From: Prevotellaceae bacterium
GTDB lineage: Bacteria > Bacteroidota > Bacteroidia > Bacteroidales > UBA932
Assembly: GCA_031278135.1 (NCBI GenBank)
Contig: JAITKY010000189.1
Location: 1 to 17,656 of the forward strand
Length of the DNA stretch: 17,656 nt
Reading direction: 5' to 3'
Made by a program: the position numbers and the translations under genes. The notes below the pieces were generated by a model that was given only the letters and a program-made list of their open reading frames with translations, had not been told where the DNA came from and made no database searches. Below, piece by piece: positions 7,007-15,406 of the stretch. Within the stretch, counting starts at the first letter, position 1. Every line of letters begins with the position of its first letter.

Positions 7007-9133
7007 TTACACATTAATCATACTCAGTTGTATTCGTTTTCGTTCGGTATCCACGTTCAACACTTTGACTTTGACATGTTGGTGAACAGCAACGATTTCT
7101 GTCGGGTCGGAGATGAAGCGGTCTGCCATTGCCGAAATATGGACGAGTCCTTTTTCTTTGATACCGATATCGACAAAACAGCCGAAATTGGTTATGTTAT
7201 TGATGATTCCGGGCAAGACTATTCCTTCTTTCAGGTCGGAGATACTCTTGATATTAGCGTCGAATTCAAAGACTTTAATACCCTGACGAGGGTCGCGTCC
7301 GGGTTTATCGAGTTCAGCCATAATGTCTGACAGAGTTGGCATACCCGTTTTTTCCGTTACATACTTTTTTAGTTGGATTTTCGTTCTCCACGATTTATCG
7401 TTGATAAGGTCTGACACGCTGCAATTCAAATCCTTCGCCATGGTTTCGACGACGTGATAACTTTCGGGATGAACGGCGGAATTATCTAAAGGGTTGTTTG
7501 CGTTGGGAATACGCAGAAATCCTGCCGCCTGTTCGTATGCCTTTGCACCCAGACGCGGCACTTTCAACAAATCTTTACGGCTTTCGAATGCTCCGTTTTT
7601 AGTTCGGTAATCGACAATGTTTTGAGCCAGCGATGGTCCCAATCCGGACACGTATGTCAACAAATGTTTGCTTGCTGTGTTGAGGTTTACACCCACCAGA
7701 TTTACACAACTTTCGACGGTTTGGTCAAGCGATTGTTTCAGTTTGGTTTGATTGACGTCGTGCTGATACTGTCCGACGCCAATAGATTTCGGATCGATTT
7801 TAACAAGTTCAGCCAGAGGATCCATCAACCTTCGGCCGATACTGACAGCCCCTCGAACAGTCACGTCGTAGTCGGGAAATTCGTCACGTGCAATTTTCGA
7901 TGCTGAATAAATCGATGCCCCTTCCTCGCTGACTGCAAAAATTTGTATTTGACGATTATATCGAAGATGTGTCAGAAAATATTCCGTTTCACGACCGGCG
8001 GTTCCGTTTCCTACAGCGATTGCATCAATAGAATACGCCTCGACTAACGAAATAATTTTTGTTTCGGCTTTACTCCTTTCGTTTTGAGGAGGATGGGGAT
8101 AGATTGTTTCGTTGTGCAACAAGTTTCCCATAGCATCGAGACAAACAATTTTACAGCCGGTTCGATAACCCGGATCAATACCCATCACACGTTTTGGACC
8201 CACAGGAGGAGCAAGCAACAGTTGCCGGAGATTTTCGGAAAATACTTTGATTGCCTGTTCATCAGCTTTTTCTTTGGATAATGTTGCAAATTCCGTTTCG
8301 ATACCCGGTTTCAACAACCGTTTATAACTGTCCTTCACAGCTATTTCGACCTGTTCCGACGATTCGAAGCATCCTTTCACGAACCGGCGGGTCAATGCTT
8401 CGATTCCATAAGTTTCGTCGGCTGTGATGCCTACTCTCAGAATCTTTTCATCCTCGCCTCTTCGCATTGCCAAAAGTCTATGCGAAGTGCATTTCGAAAG
8501 AAGTTCGCTGTAATTGAAATAATCACGATATTTATCGCCTTCCGTTTCCTTTCCTGCGATGACTTTTGAAGAAATGAAAGCGAAGCGGCTGAAAATGTTA
8601 CGCATCAAATTTCGAGCCACTTTGTTTTCGCTAATCCATTCGGCGATAATGTCTCGCGCTCCCTGCAATGCGTCGGCGGCGTTTTCGACGTCGCCGGCAA
8701 CAAACTGTTCCGCTCTGCTGTAAACATAGCGTTCATACTGCGCCATAAGGATTTTAGCCAGAGGTTCAAGGCCTTTTTTCCGTGCGATTTCGGCTCTTGT
8801 GTGTTTTTTGGATTTATATGGCAGGTAGATATCTTCCAATTTCGTACTGTCCCAACAGTTTTCGATGGTTGATTTCAGTTCGGGCGTCAATTTTCCCTGT
8901 TCGTCGATTGCGTTTAAGACAGTTTCTTTACGCTTTGTCAATTCGCACAGTTTTTCATATTGCTGTTTGATTTCGTTAACAGCAACTTCGTCCAATCCTC
9001 CGGTCACTTCCTTACGATACCTGCTAATGAAAGGAATAGTGGCGCCATCATTGAGCAAATCAATAGTTTTCGATACATTTCTTTCGGGAATCGAAAGTGA
9101 TTGAGTAATAATCTTCGTATAAATTGTCTGCAT
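7007..9133 (-). CDS. tex: Tex family RNA-binding transcription accessory protein
   Basis: A 708 aa cytoplasmic nucleic-acid-binding protein related to eukaryotic Spt6, linked to transcription and RNA metabolism. Domains in order: an N-terminal helical Tex region (about 1-300, with IPFISRYRKEVTGGLDE at 33-49 and LEDIYLPYKSKK at 99-110), a YqgF/RuvC-like domain starting RVMGIDPGYRTGCK (315-328) with AVGNGTAGRETE (373-384), a helix-hairpin-helix region (about 480-560, with GLGPSLAQNIVDYR), and a C-terminal S1 RNA-binding domain (about 635-705, with NNITNFGCFVDIG and GLVHIS). Length is slightly short of the usual 720-780 aa because the C-terminus stops just after S1. The ATG lies 25 bases after the gltB stop on the same strand, so the two are probably co-transcribed; no promoter is evident in that gap. 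Confidence 0.96.
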   Translation of the reverse strand: MQTIYTKIITQSLSIPERNVSKTIDLLNDGATIPFISRYRKEVTGGLDEVAVNEIKQQYEKLCELTKRKETVLNAIDEQGKLTPELKSTIENCWDSTKLEDIYLPYKSKKHTRAEIARKKGLEPLAKILMAQYERYVYSRAEQFVAGDVENAADALQGARDIIAEWISENKVARNLMRNIFSRFAFISSKVIAGKETEGDKYRDYFNYSELLSKCTSHRLLAMRRGEDEKILRVGITADETYGIEALTRRFVKGCFESSEQVEIAVKDSYKRLLKPGIETEFATLSKEKADEQAIKVFSENLRQLLLAPPVGPKRVMGIDPGYRTGCKIVCLDAMGNLLHNETIYPHPPQNERSKAETKIISLVEAYSIDAIAVGNGTAGRETEYFLTHLRYNRQIQIFAVSEEGASIYSASKIARDEFPDYDVTVRGAVSIGRRLMDPLAELVKIDPKSIGVGQYQHDVNQTKLKQSLDQTVESCVNLVGVNLNTASKHLLTYVSGLGPSLAQNIVDYRTKNGAFESRKDLLKVPRLGAKAYEQAAGFLRIPNANNPLDNSAVHPESYHVVETMAKDLNCSVSDLINDKSWRTKIQLKKYVTEKTGMPTLSDIMAELDKPGRDPRQGIKVFEFDANIKSISDLKEGIVLPGIINNITNFGCFVDIGIKEKGLVHISAMADRFISDPTEIVAVHQHVKVKVLNVDTERKRIQLSMINV

Positions 9134-9158
9134 ACATAATTTTTTGTAAAAGTATCAA

Positions 9159-12100
9159 TTAATAATCGTGTTCTACCTGTTCGAGTTTCTTTGTGAGCGC
9201 TTCCATTTTTTCTTCGTGAAGGACTTTTTTATATTCTATCGGCAGGACCTTGATAAATCGTTTCACATAGTTATCCCATTCGTTTAGAATACGTTTTGCT
9301 ACCGGACTTTGAGTATATTTTTCATGCGCGGAAATCAGCAAGCGCAATTCTTCATTATCTGCTTTATCCTCTACCAACGAAAGTTCCACCATTTCCATGT
9401 TACAGAAATAGTCGAAATCGTCGTTCATATTTAGGACGTAAGCAATACCACCACTCATGCCCGCAGCGAAGTTTTTTCCGCACGAACCGAGTACGACCAC
9501 CCTTCCTCCGGTCATATATTCGCAGCAATGGTCGCCGCTACCTTCGACGACGGCTGTTGCGCCGCTGTTGCGCACGCAGAACCTTTCGCCGACCACTCCG
9601 CTGATGTAAACTTCGCCGGACGTAGCCCCGTAAAGCAGAGTGTTACCGGCGATTATGTTTTTATCCGGCTCGAAAGTACTGCCACTGGGAGGTAGCAGGA
9701 TTATGCGACCGCCCGACAAGCCTTTGCCAAGATAATCATTTGCTTCGCCTTCGAGTCTGAACGTTATCCCTGTCGGCAAAAACGCTCCGAAACTCTGTCC
9801 GGCAGAGCCTTTGAACACAATCCGTATTGTTTCGTCGGGCATACCTGTATTTCCGTACAATTTAGCCACCTCGCCCGCAAGCATCGTTCCCACAGCACGA
9901 TTGGTGTTTGCGATTGTCGTTTCGTGATATACCGGTTTAAGTTGGATAAGCGCCTGTTTTGCCTTGTCGATTAACGATATATCTATGACATTGCCGATTC
10001 GGTGTTCTTGAGGAGTAGTGAACTTCAAATCGTTTTTAAGATTTTTGTCATAATAGAGCAACTTCGAAAAATCCAATTTTGCCGCCTTTGCGTTGCCTTT
10101 TTCGATTCGTTCGATAAGGTCGGCGCGTCCCACAATCTCGTTCAGACTGCGGAATCCCATAACCGCCAGATGTTCGCGTACTTCTGTCGCCAAAAAAGTA
10201 AAGAAATTGACCAAATACTCGTGTTTTCCGCTGAAACGTTTACGCAGTTCGGCGTCCTGCGTGGCAACACCTACAGGACAAGTGTTCATATGACATTTGC
10301 GCATCATCACGCAACCAAGCACGATAAGAGCGCTTGTCGCAAATCCGAACTCTTCGGCTCCCAGAAGTGCCGAAATGATGATGTCTTTTCCCGTTTTCAA
10401 CTGACCGTCGGTTTGCAGACGGATATATTTGCGCAAATCGTTGGCTACCAAAATCTGTTGAGTTTCCGCCAAACCAAGTTCGCCCGGCATTCCTGCCCTG
10501 AATATCGAACTTATCGGGCTTGCTCCCGTTCCGCCCTCGCAACCGCTGATTACAATTACGTCGGCTTTGGCTTTGGCGACGCCGGCGGCAATTGTCCCGA
10601 CGCCCGTCTCCGACACGAGTTTAACGCTGATTCGTGCCGATGGGTTTACATTTTTCAGGTCGAAAATCAATTGCGCCAAATCTTCGATAGAATAGATATC
10701 GTGATGCGGCGGTGGCGATATCAGCGATATTCCCGGTATCGAATGACGTGTGGCAGCGATAATCTTATTAACCTTGTAACCCGGCAGTTGACCGCCTTCG
10801 CCGGGTTTTGCGCCCTGTGCTATCTTGATTTGGATTTCGTCGGCATTAACCAGATATTCAGCCGTAACGCCAAACCGTCCCGATGCAATCTGTTTGATGG
10901 CGCTACGTTTGTTTAGCCCGTCCTCGCCGACGACGAAACGTACAGGATCTTCGCCACCCTCGCCGGTATTACTTTTTCCTTTGATAGCATTCAATGCAAC
11001 AGCCAAAGCCTCATGCGCTTCCTTGCTTATCGAACCAAACGACATCGCTCCGCTGACAAAATATTTCATGATATTTTCGACAGGCTCAACTTTGGATATG
11101 TCGATCGCTCCCGTCGGATTCTTCCTGTATGTGAGGAAATCGCGGAGAAATATGGGCGACAGTTTATTATCCACAATGTTTGTAAACTCTTTGAATTTAG
11201 CATAATCGCCTGTTCGCGTCGCAATTTGCAGTTTCGATATTGTTTCGGGATTCCATGCATGATTTTCGCCGTTACGCCGGTATGCGTATGTTCCACTGTT
11301 TACCAGATAGTTCGATTCGATTTCCGTTCCAAACGCCGCCGAATGCCGTGCAAGTGTGTCGTTCGTAATTTCTTCAAGACCAATACCTCCTATTTTGGAA
11401 TTCATTCCCTTAAAATATTTGTTGAGGAAATCCTGACTTAACCCTGCGGCTTCGAAAATCTGCGCTCCGCGATAACTTCTTAACGTAGATATTCCCATTT
11501 TCGACATGATTTTGAGAAGTCCCTTGTGTATGGATTTGATGTATTTTTGCTCCGCCGTATGATAGTCGTTACGGATTTCGCCGCGACTTGTCAGTTCATC
11601 TATAACCGACAGAGCCATATAGGGATTGATGGCAGTGGCGCCGAAACCGAACAGCAACGCAAAATGCATTACTTCGCGAGCGTCGGCAGTTTCGGCGACA
11701 ATGACTATCTGCATTCTTTTCTGTTTGCCGATAAGATAGTGGTGTACGGTCGATACAGCCAGTAATGAAGGTATGGCGGCACGATTTGCATCGACACTTC
11801 TGTCGCTTAAAATTACATAGTTATAACCGTCATCGACAGCCTGTTCTGCTTGACGGCAAAGGTCATCCAAAGCCGTTTCCATTCCTTTGTAACCCTTTTT
11901 GACATCGAAGACCATCGGAAGCGATAAAGCCCTGAATCCCTTGTATCCCAGATTCGCCAAAAGGTCTAATTCGTCGTTGCCGATAACCGGAGTGTGCAGT
12001 TTCACCATCTTGCACAAATCGGGCAACGGCTCAAGAAAATTACCGTCCTGACGTCCGATATATAATGATAGCGACATCACAAGTTCCTCACGTATAGGGT

Positions 12101-13646
12101 CGATTGGAGGGTTCGTAACTTGCGCAAACAATTGACGGAAATAACTGTACAGCAATTGCGGTTTCTCCGACAACACCGCCAAAGGAGTGTCGTTGCCCAT
12201 CGAACCGACCGGTTCTTTCGCATCGGTAGCCATGGGGATGATTATCCGTTCGATATCTTCTTTTGTGTATCCGAAAGCGTGCAGAAATTTTTGGTGATTG
12301 TTAACTCTGTGTTTTACAACACGCCCCGATGATATATCGGACAGCATTATTCTGTTTTTTGCCAGCCATTCGCGGTAGGGATACGCCGCCGCCAACTTTT
12401 CTTTAAGGTCGGAATCGTAGTATATTTTTCCCTCTAAAGTGTCTATCATCAACATTTTACCCGGTCGCAGACGTCCTTTTTCTTTCACGTCGCCGGCAGC
12501 AAATGGCAGTACGCCAGCTTCGGAAGCAATCACTATGGTATCGTCCTTCGTTATCAGGTATCGAGCCGGACGTAACCCGTTCCTGTCCAGCATTCCGCCG
12601 GCATATCGGCCGTCGGTAAACAACAGTGTTGCAGGTCCGTCCCAAGGCTCCATTACCAGACTGTGATATTCGTAATATGCTTTTAATTCGTTCGATATGG
12701 GATTTTTTTCGTTCCAACTTTCGGGAACAAGCATCGACAGCGCATTAGGCAAACTTTTTCCCGCCATCACAAAATATTCGAGGACATTGTCGAGCGATGC
12801 GCTGTCGCTCATACTGTCCTGAACAATAGGGAAAACGTCCTCCAACCCCGGCGCTTTCAGTACACTTTCGCGCGCTTGCATCCAATGCCGGTTTCCGCGA
12901 ATGGTGTTGATTTCGCCGTTGTGTCCCAACAGGCGGAAAGGCTGAGCCAAATCCCAGGTCGGCAATGTGTTGGTGCTGAAACGTGAATGTACCAGCGCAA
13001 GTCCGCTCGTGAAATACGGATTGCTTAAATCAAGGAAATATTCCCGCAACTGCGTCGATGTCAACATTCCCTTATACGTAAGTCTCCGTGACGAAAGGCT
13101 TACAACGTAAAAATCGTGTGTGCCGACAGACGAAAGTGTTTTGATTCGTTTTTCGATTTTTTTCCTCGCTACATACAGTCGGGTTTCCAAATTTCTCTGA
13201 TTTTCTTTGCTGACCACGTATATTTGCTTAATATCGGGTTCCGAATTGCGTGAGATTTCGCCAAGAATGTCGGGATTGACCGGCACGTCTCTGACTTTCA
13301 GCAACGATAATCCTTCGCTATCCAACAATTCTTTAATAATGTCGAGACACAATATCGACAGTTTTTTGTCTTTCGGCAAAAAGAGAATGCCGGTGCCGTA
13401 TTTACCTTGCGCGGGTACGGGAATACCCTGTAAAAGAGTAAACTCGTGCGGGATTTGTACGGTTATTCCGGCGCCGTCGCCTGTTTTGTTGTCGGAACTT
13501 TCGGCTCCACGATGAAGCATGTTTTCGAGAATCTGTAACGCCTTCTCTACAATATCGTGCGATTTGTCTCCTTTGATGTTCGCAACGATGCCTACACCGC
13601 ACGAATCGTGCTCAAATCCGCTTTCATATAAACTTTTTCCTTCCAT
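9159..13646 (-). CDS. gltB: Glutamate synthase large (alpha) subunit
   Basis: A 1495 aa GltB that makes two glutamates from glutamine and 2-oxoglutarate, completing the GS-GOGAT route of ammonia assimilation. Domains in order: a type II glutamine amidotransferase (about 16-430) whose nucleophile is Cys16 in EHDSCGVG after a 15-residue propeptide, a central domain (about 470-760), the FMN-binding synthase barrel (about 820-1190), and the C-terminal GXGXG beta-helix (about 1250-1450). The 3Fe-4S cluster ligands are present as Cys1112, Cys1118 and Cys1123 in CVMMRKCHMNTCPVG, with the usual C-x5-C-x4-C spacing. Length fits full-size bacterial GltB and no damage is seen. The NADPH-oxidising partner gltD, normally next door, is not in the window: cls lies upstream and tex downstream. 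A sigma-70-like promoter sits just before the start. Confidence 0.98.
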   Translation of the reverse strand: MEGKSLYESGFEHDSCGVGIVANIKGDKSHDIVEKALQILENMLHRGAESSDNKTGDGAGITVQIPHEFTLLQGIPVPAQGKYGTGILFLPKDKKLSILCLDIIKELLDSEGLSLLKVRDVPVNPDILGEISRNSEPDIKQIYVVSKENQRNLETRLYVARKKIEKRIKTLSSVGTHDFYVVSLSSRRLTYKGMLTSTQLREYFLDLSNPYFTSGLALVHSRFSTNTLPTWDLAQPFRLLGHNGEINTIRGNRHWMQARESVLKAPGLEDVFPIVQDSMSDSASLDNVLEYFVMAGKSLPNALSMLVPESWNEKNPISNELKAYYEYHSLVMEPWDGPATLLFTDGRYAGGMLDRNGLRPARYLITKDDTIVIASEAGVLPFAAGDVKEKGRLRPGKMLMIDTLEGKIYYDSDLKEKLAAAYPYREWLAKNRIMLSDISSGRVVKHRVNNHQKFLHAFGYTKEDIERIIIPMATDAKEPVGSMGNDTPLAVLSEKPQLLYSYFRQLFAQVTNPPIDPIREELVMSLSLYIGRQDGNFLEPLPDLCKMVKLHTPVIGNDELDLLANLGYKGFRALSLPMVFDVKKGYKGMETALDDLCRQAEQAVDDGYNYVILSDRSVDANRAAIPSLLAVSTVHHYLIGKQKRMQIVIVAETADAREVMHFALLFGFGATAINPYMALSVIDELTSRGEIRNDYHTAEQKYIKSIHKGLLKIMSKMGISTLRSYRGAQIFEAAGLSQDFLNKYFKGMNSKIGGIGLEEITNDTLARHSAAFGTEIESNYLVNSGTYAYRRNGENHAWNPETISKLQIATRTGDYAKFKEFTNIVDNKLSPIFLRDFLTYRKNPTGAIDISKVEPVENIMKYFVSGAMSFGSISKEAHEALAVALNAIKGKSNTGEGGEDPVRFVVGEDGLNKRSAIKQIASGRFGVTAEYLVNADEIQIKIAQGAKPGEGGQLPGYKVNKIIAATRHSIPGISLISPPPHHDIYSIEDLAQLIFDLKNVNPSARISVKLVSETGVGTIAAGVAKAKADVIVISGCEGGTGASPISSIFRAGMPGELGLAETQQILVANDLRKYIRLQTDGQLKTGKDIIISALLGAEEFGFATSALIVLGCVMMRKCHMNTCPVGVATQDAELRKRFSGKHEYLVNFFTFLATEVREHLAVMGFRSLNEIVGRADLIERIEKGNAKAAKLDFSKLLYYDKNLKNDLKFTTPQEHRIGNVIDISLIDKAKQALIQLKPVYHETTIANTNRAVGTMLAGEVAKLYGNTGMPDETIRIVFKGSAGQSFGAFLPTGITFRLEGEANDYLGKGLSGGRIILLPPSGSTFEPDKNIIAGNTLLYGATSGEVYISGVVGERFCVRNSGATAVVEGSGDHCCEYMTGGRVVVLGSCGKNFAAGMSGGIAYVLNMNDDFDYFCNMEMVELSLVEDKADNEELRLLISAHEKYTQSPVAKRILNEWDNYVKRFIKVLPIEYKKVLHEEKMEALTKKLEQVEHDY

Positions 13647-13671
13647 AATTGCTGTGACGAATATCTATTTT

Positions 13672-13700
13672 TTTATACTATTTCCCGAAATTTTTGTCAA
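13672..13700 (-). promoter_or_regulatory. Probable gltB promoter
   Basis: On the minus strand TTGACA (13700-13695), 17 bases and TATAAA (13677-13672) form a near-consensus sigma-70 style promoter. The start would be near 13665, about 20 bases before the gltB ATG. The Bacteroidota -7 TTTG part is absent, so the true sigma contacts are uncertain. A second weak candidate, TAATATTG, lies further upstream near 13785-13800; a transcript from it would include the hairpin at 13735-13768 in the gltB leader. Confidence 0.45.
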
Positions 13701-13734
13701 GATTTTATCTTATCCCTTATAATTTTCCACAAAA

Positions 13735-13768
13735 ACAACCAGATATGAGAAAATTCGTATCCGGTTGT
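13735..13768 (-). terminator. Hairpin terminator after cls, or gltB leader hairpin
   Basis: On the minus strand ACAACCGGATA and TATCTGGTTGT pair over 11 positions (one G-U) around a 12-base loop, and the second arm runs straight into TTTTTG. This has the form of an intrinsic terminator for the cls transcript, although it lies 166 bases after the cls stop. On the + strand the same stem has an A-C mismatch and no U-tract. If a promoter upstream near 13790 is used, it could instead act as an attenuator for gltB. Confidence 0.6.
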
Positions 13769-13933
13769 CACAATATAAACCTTTAATAATACGGCGCAAT
13801 ATTACTAAAAATATTTTAAACCGAAAAAAAATGTGACATGTTGAGACATATTGGCTCGCCAGATGAATTTTGTCATACACTTTAGAAACTGCGCAAACAT
13901 TGGAAATGAATTGATTAGTTCGTAGACAAACAA

Positions 13934-15406
13934 TTACAATAATGGCGTCAGCAATCGTGCGATTCCTTCCTGAGCGTGTTTATTCCATGGTCGGTTTTCC
14001 CATTTTTCGGGATTTACGGGTTTGCTGTTGTTTTGGATATCGATTTGGAATGATTTTTCCAATTCTTTCGTTATCTGGTCGTCGTAGATGATTGCCATTA
14101 CTTCGAAATTGTGTTCGAAACTGCGCATATCGATGTTTGCCGACCCTACCGCCGATAAATGACCGTCGGCAGTGATGAATTTCGAATGATTGAAACCCTT
14201 ATTGTACAGATACACTTTCACTCCGGCGTCCATCAGTTCGCCGAGATACGATAATGTACACCAGTAAACCAGATGCGAATCGTTGTTTTCGGGTAACATC
14301 AGACGCACGTCAACGCCGCTTAACGAGGCTGTTTTTATTGCGGTCAGTACGCCTTCGTTGGGTGTAAAATACGGAGTTGTGATGTAAATATGATGTTTTG
14401 CGCTGTTGATTATCGAAAAATAAGCCTGCATAATGCTTGCCCAGTCGCTGTCAGGTCCCGATGTTACTATCTGTATCAGAATCCGTTTATTAACAGTATT
14501 ATCGGGAAAATATAACTTGTGTTTTCTCAGTAGAATCTCTTTCGATACGAAATACCAGTCAACCATGAAGATTGCCTGAAGCGACTGCACCGATTCGCCT
14601 TCGAGTTTCATGTGAGTATCAGCCCAATAACCAAACGAACCGCCGGTGATATATCTGTCGGCGATGTTTATCCCGCCCATGAACGCAACTTTTCCATCAA
14701 CGACAAGGATTTTGCGATGATTACGATAGTTCAGTTTGCTCGACAGAAAAGGAAAACGAACTTTCATAAACGGTTTTATTTTCCCGTTTGCACGACGAAT
14801 TTCCTTGATGAATCTGCGCGAAAGACTCCAACTGCCTACATCATCGTATATTACACGTACATTGATGCCTTCTTTTGCTTTATGTATCAGGATTTCCTTT
14901 ATTTCGTTGCCGATTTTATCGTCCTCGATGATGTAAAACTCCATGTGAATATGATCTTTAGCCGACAGAAGAGCTGCTTTTATCGCCTTAAAAGTTTCTT
15001 CGCCGGTGTGATACATTTCTATTGTATTGATTTCGGTAATGATTGCTTTACTGTTATTTAGCAACAAAGTCATGATATTTTTAAAACCGGTCTTTTCAGG
15101 ATAGTCTTCGAAAATTTCGCTTTTACGTAACATAAGTATTTGCTGTCTTGTCAGACGGTCGAGATATTTCATGTCTTTCAACGCTTTACGGCTGAATATT
15201 TTGATTTTGCGATAATTTTGCCCGAAAAATATGTACATGATAAGACCTGCGACCGGTAAAAAATAAAGCGTTATAATCCACATCATTGTACGTATCGGGT
15301 CGCGCTTGGTGTGATTGCGTACAACGACGGCTGAAACAGTAATCACCGTTACATAGTGAACGATTATAAACATTTGCCACATATTATCGTTTACATAATT
15401 CATCAT
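13934..15406 (-). CDS. cls: Cardiolipin synthase (phospholipase D family)
   Basis: A 490 aa membrane enzyme that joins two phosphatidylglycerol molecules to cardiolipin and glycerol. Two N-terminal membrane helices (about 11-30 and 40-61) anchor it. Two phospholipase D HKD motifs form the active site: NHRKILVVDGKVAFMGG with His230, Lys232 and Asp237, and NHSKFITADGHLSAVGSAN with His407, Lys409 and Asp414. Each is followed by the expected Gly/Ser/Asn residues. Length is normal for bacterial Cls. The start codon overlaps the stop of the upstream HyfB-like gene (ATGATG containing TGA), so translation is coupled to that gene; Met2 is an equally possible start. A 20-codon frame beyond its stop was not considered a gene. 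Confidence 0.95.
   Translation of the reverse strand: MMNYVNDNMWQMFIIVHYVTVITVSAVVVRNHTKRDPIRTMMWIITLYFLPVAGLIMYIFFGQNYRKIKIFSRKALKDMKYLDRLTRQQILMLRKSEIFEDYPEKTGFKNIMTLLLNNSKAIITEINTIEMYHTGEETFKAIKAALLSAKDHIHMEFYIIEDDKIGNEIKEILIHKAKEGINVRVIYDDVGSWSLSRRFIKEIRRANGKIKPFMKVRFPFLSSKLNYRNHRKILVVDGKVAFMGGINIADRYITGGSFGYWADTHMKLEGESVQSLQAIFMVDWYFVSKEILLRKHKLYFPDNTVNKRILIQIVTSGPDSDWASIMQAYFSIINSAKHHIYITTPYFTPNEGVLTAIKTASLSGVDVRLMLPENNDSHLVYWCTLSYLGELMDAGVKVYLYNKGFNHSKFITADGHLSAVGSANIDMRSFEHNFEVMAIIYDDQITKELEKSFQIDIQNNSKPVNPEKWENRPWNKHAQEGIARLLTPLL

Noticed and set aside
10002..10916. 304-codon + strand open frame
   Set aside because: It lies wholly opposite gltB, whose protein is conserved end to end across this stretch; the frame has Cys/Arg-rich, non-protein-like composition and is a shadow.
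13864..13926. 20-codon + strand frame in the cls-gltB gap
   Set aside because: It is too short, has no start context and lies in AT-rich non-coding sequence downstream of cls.
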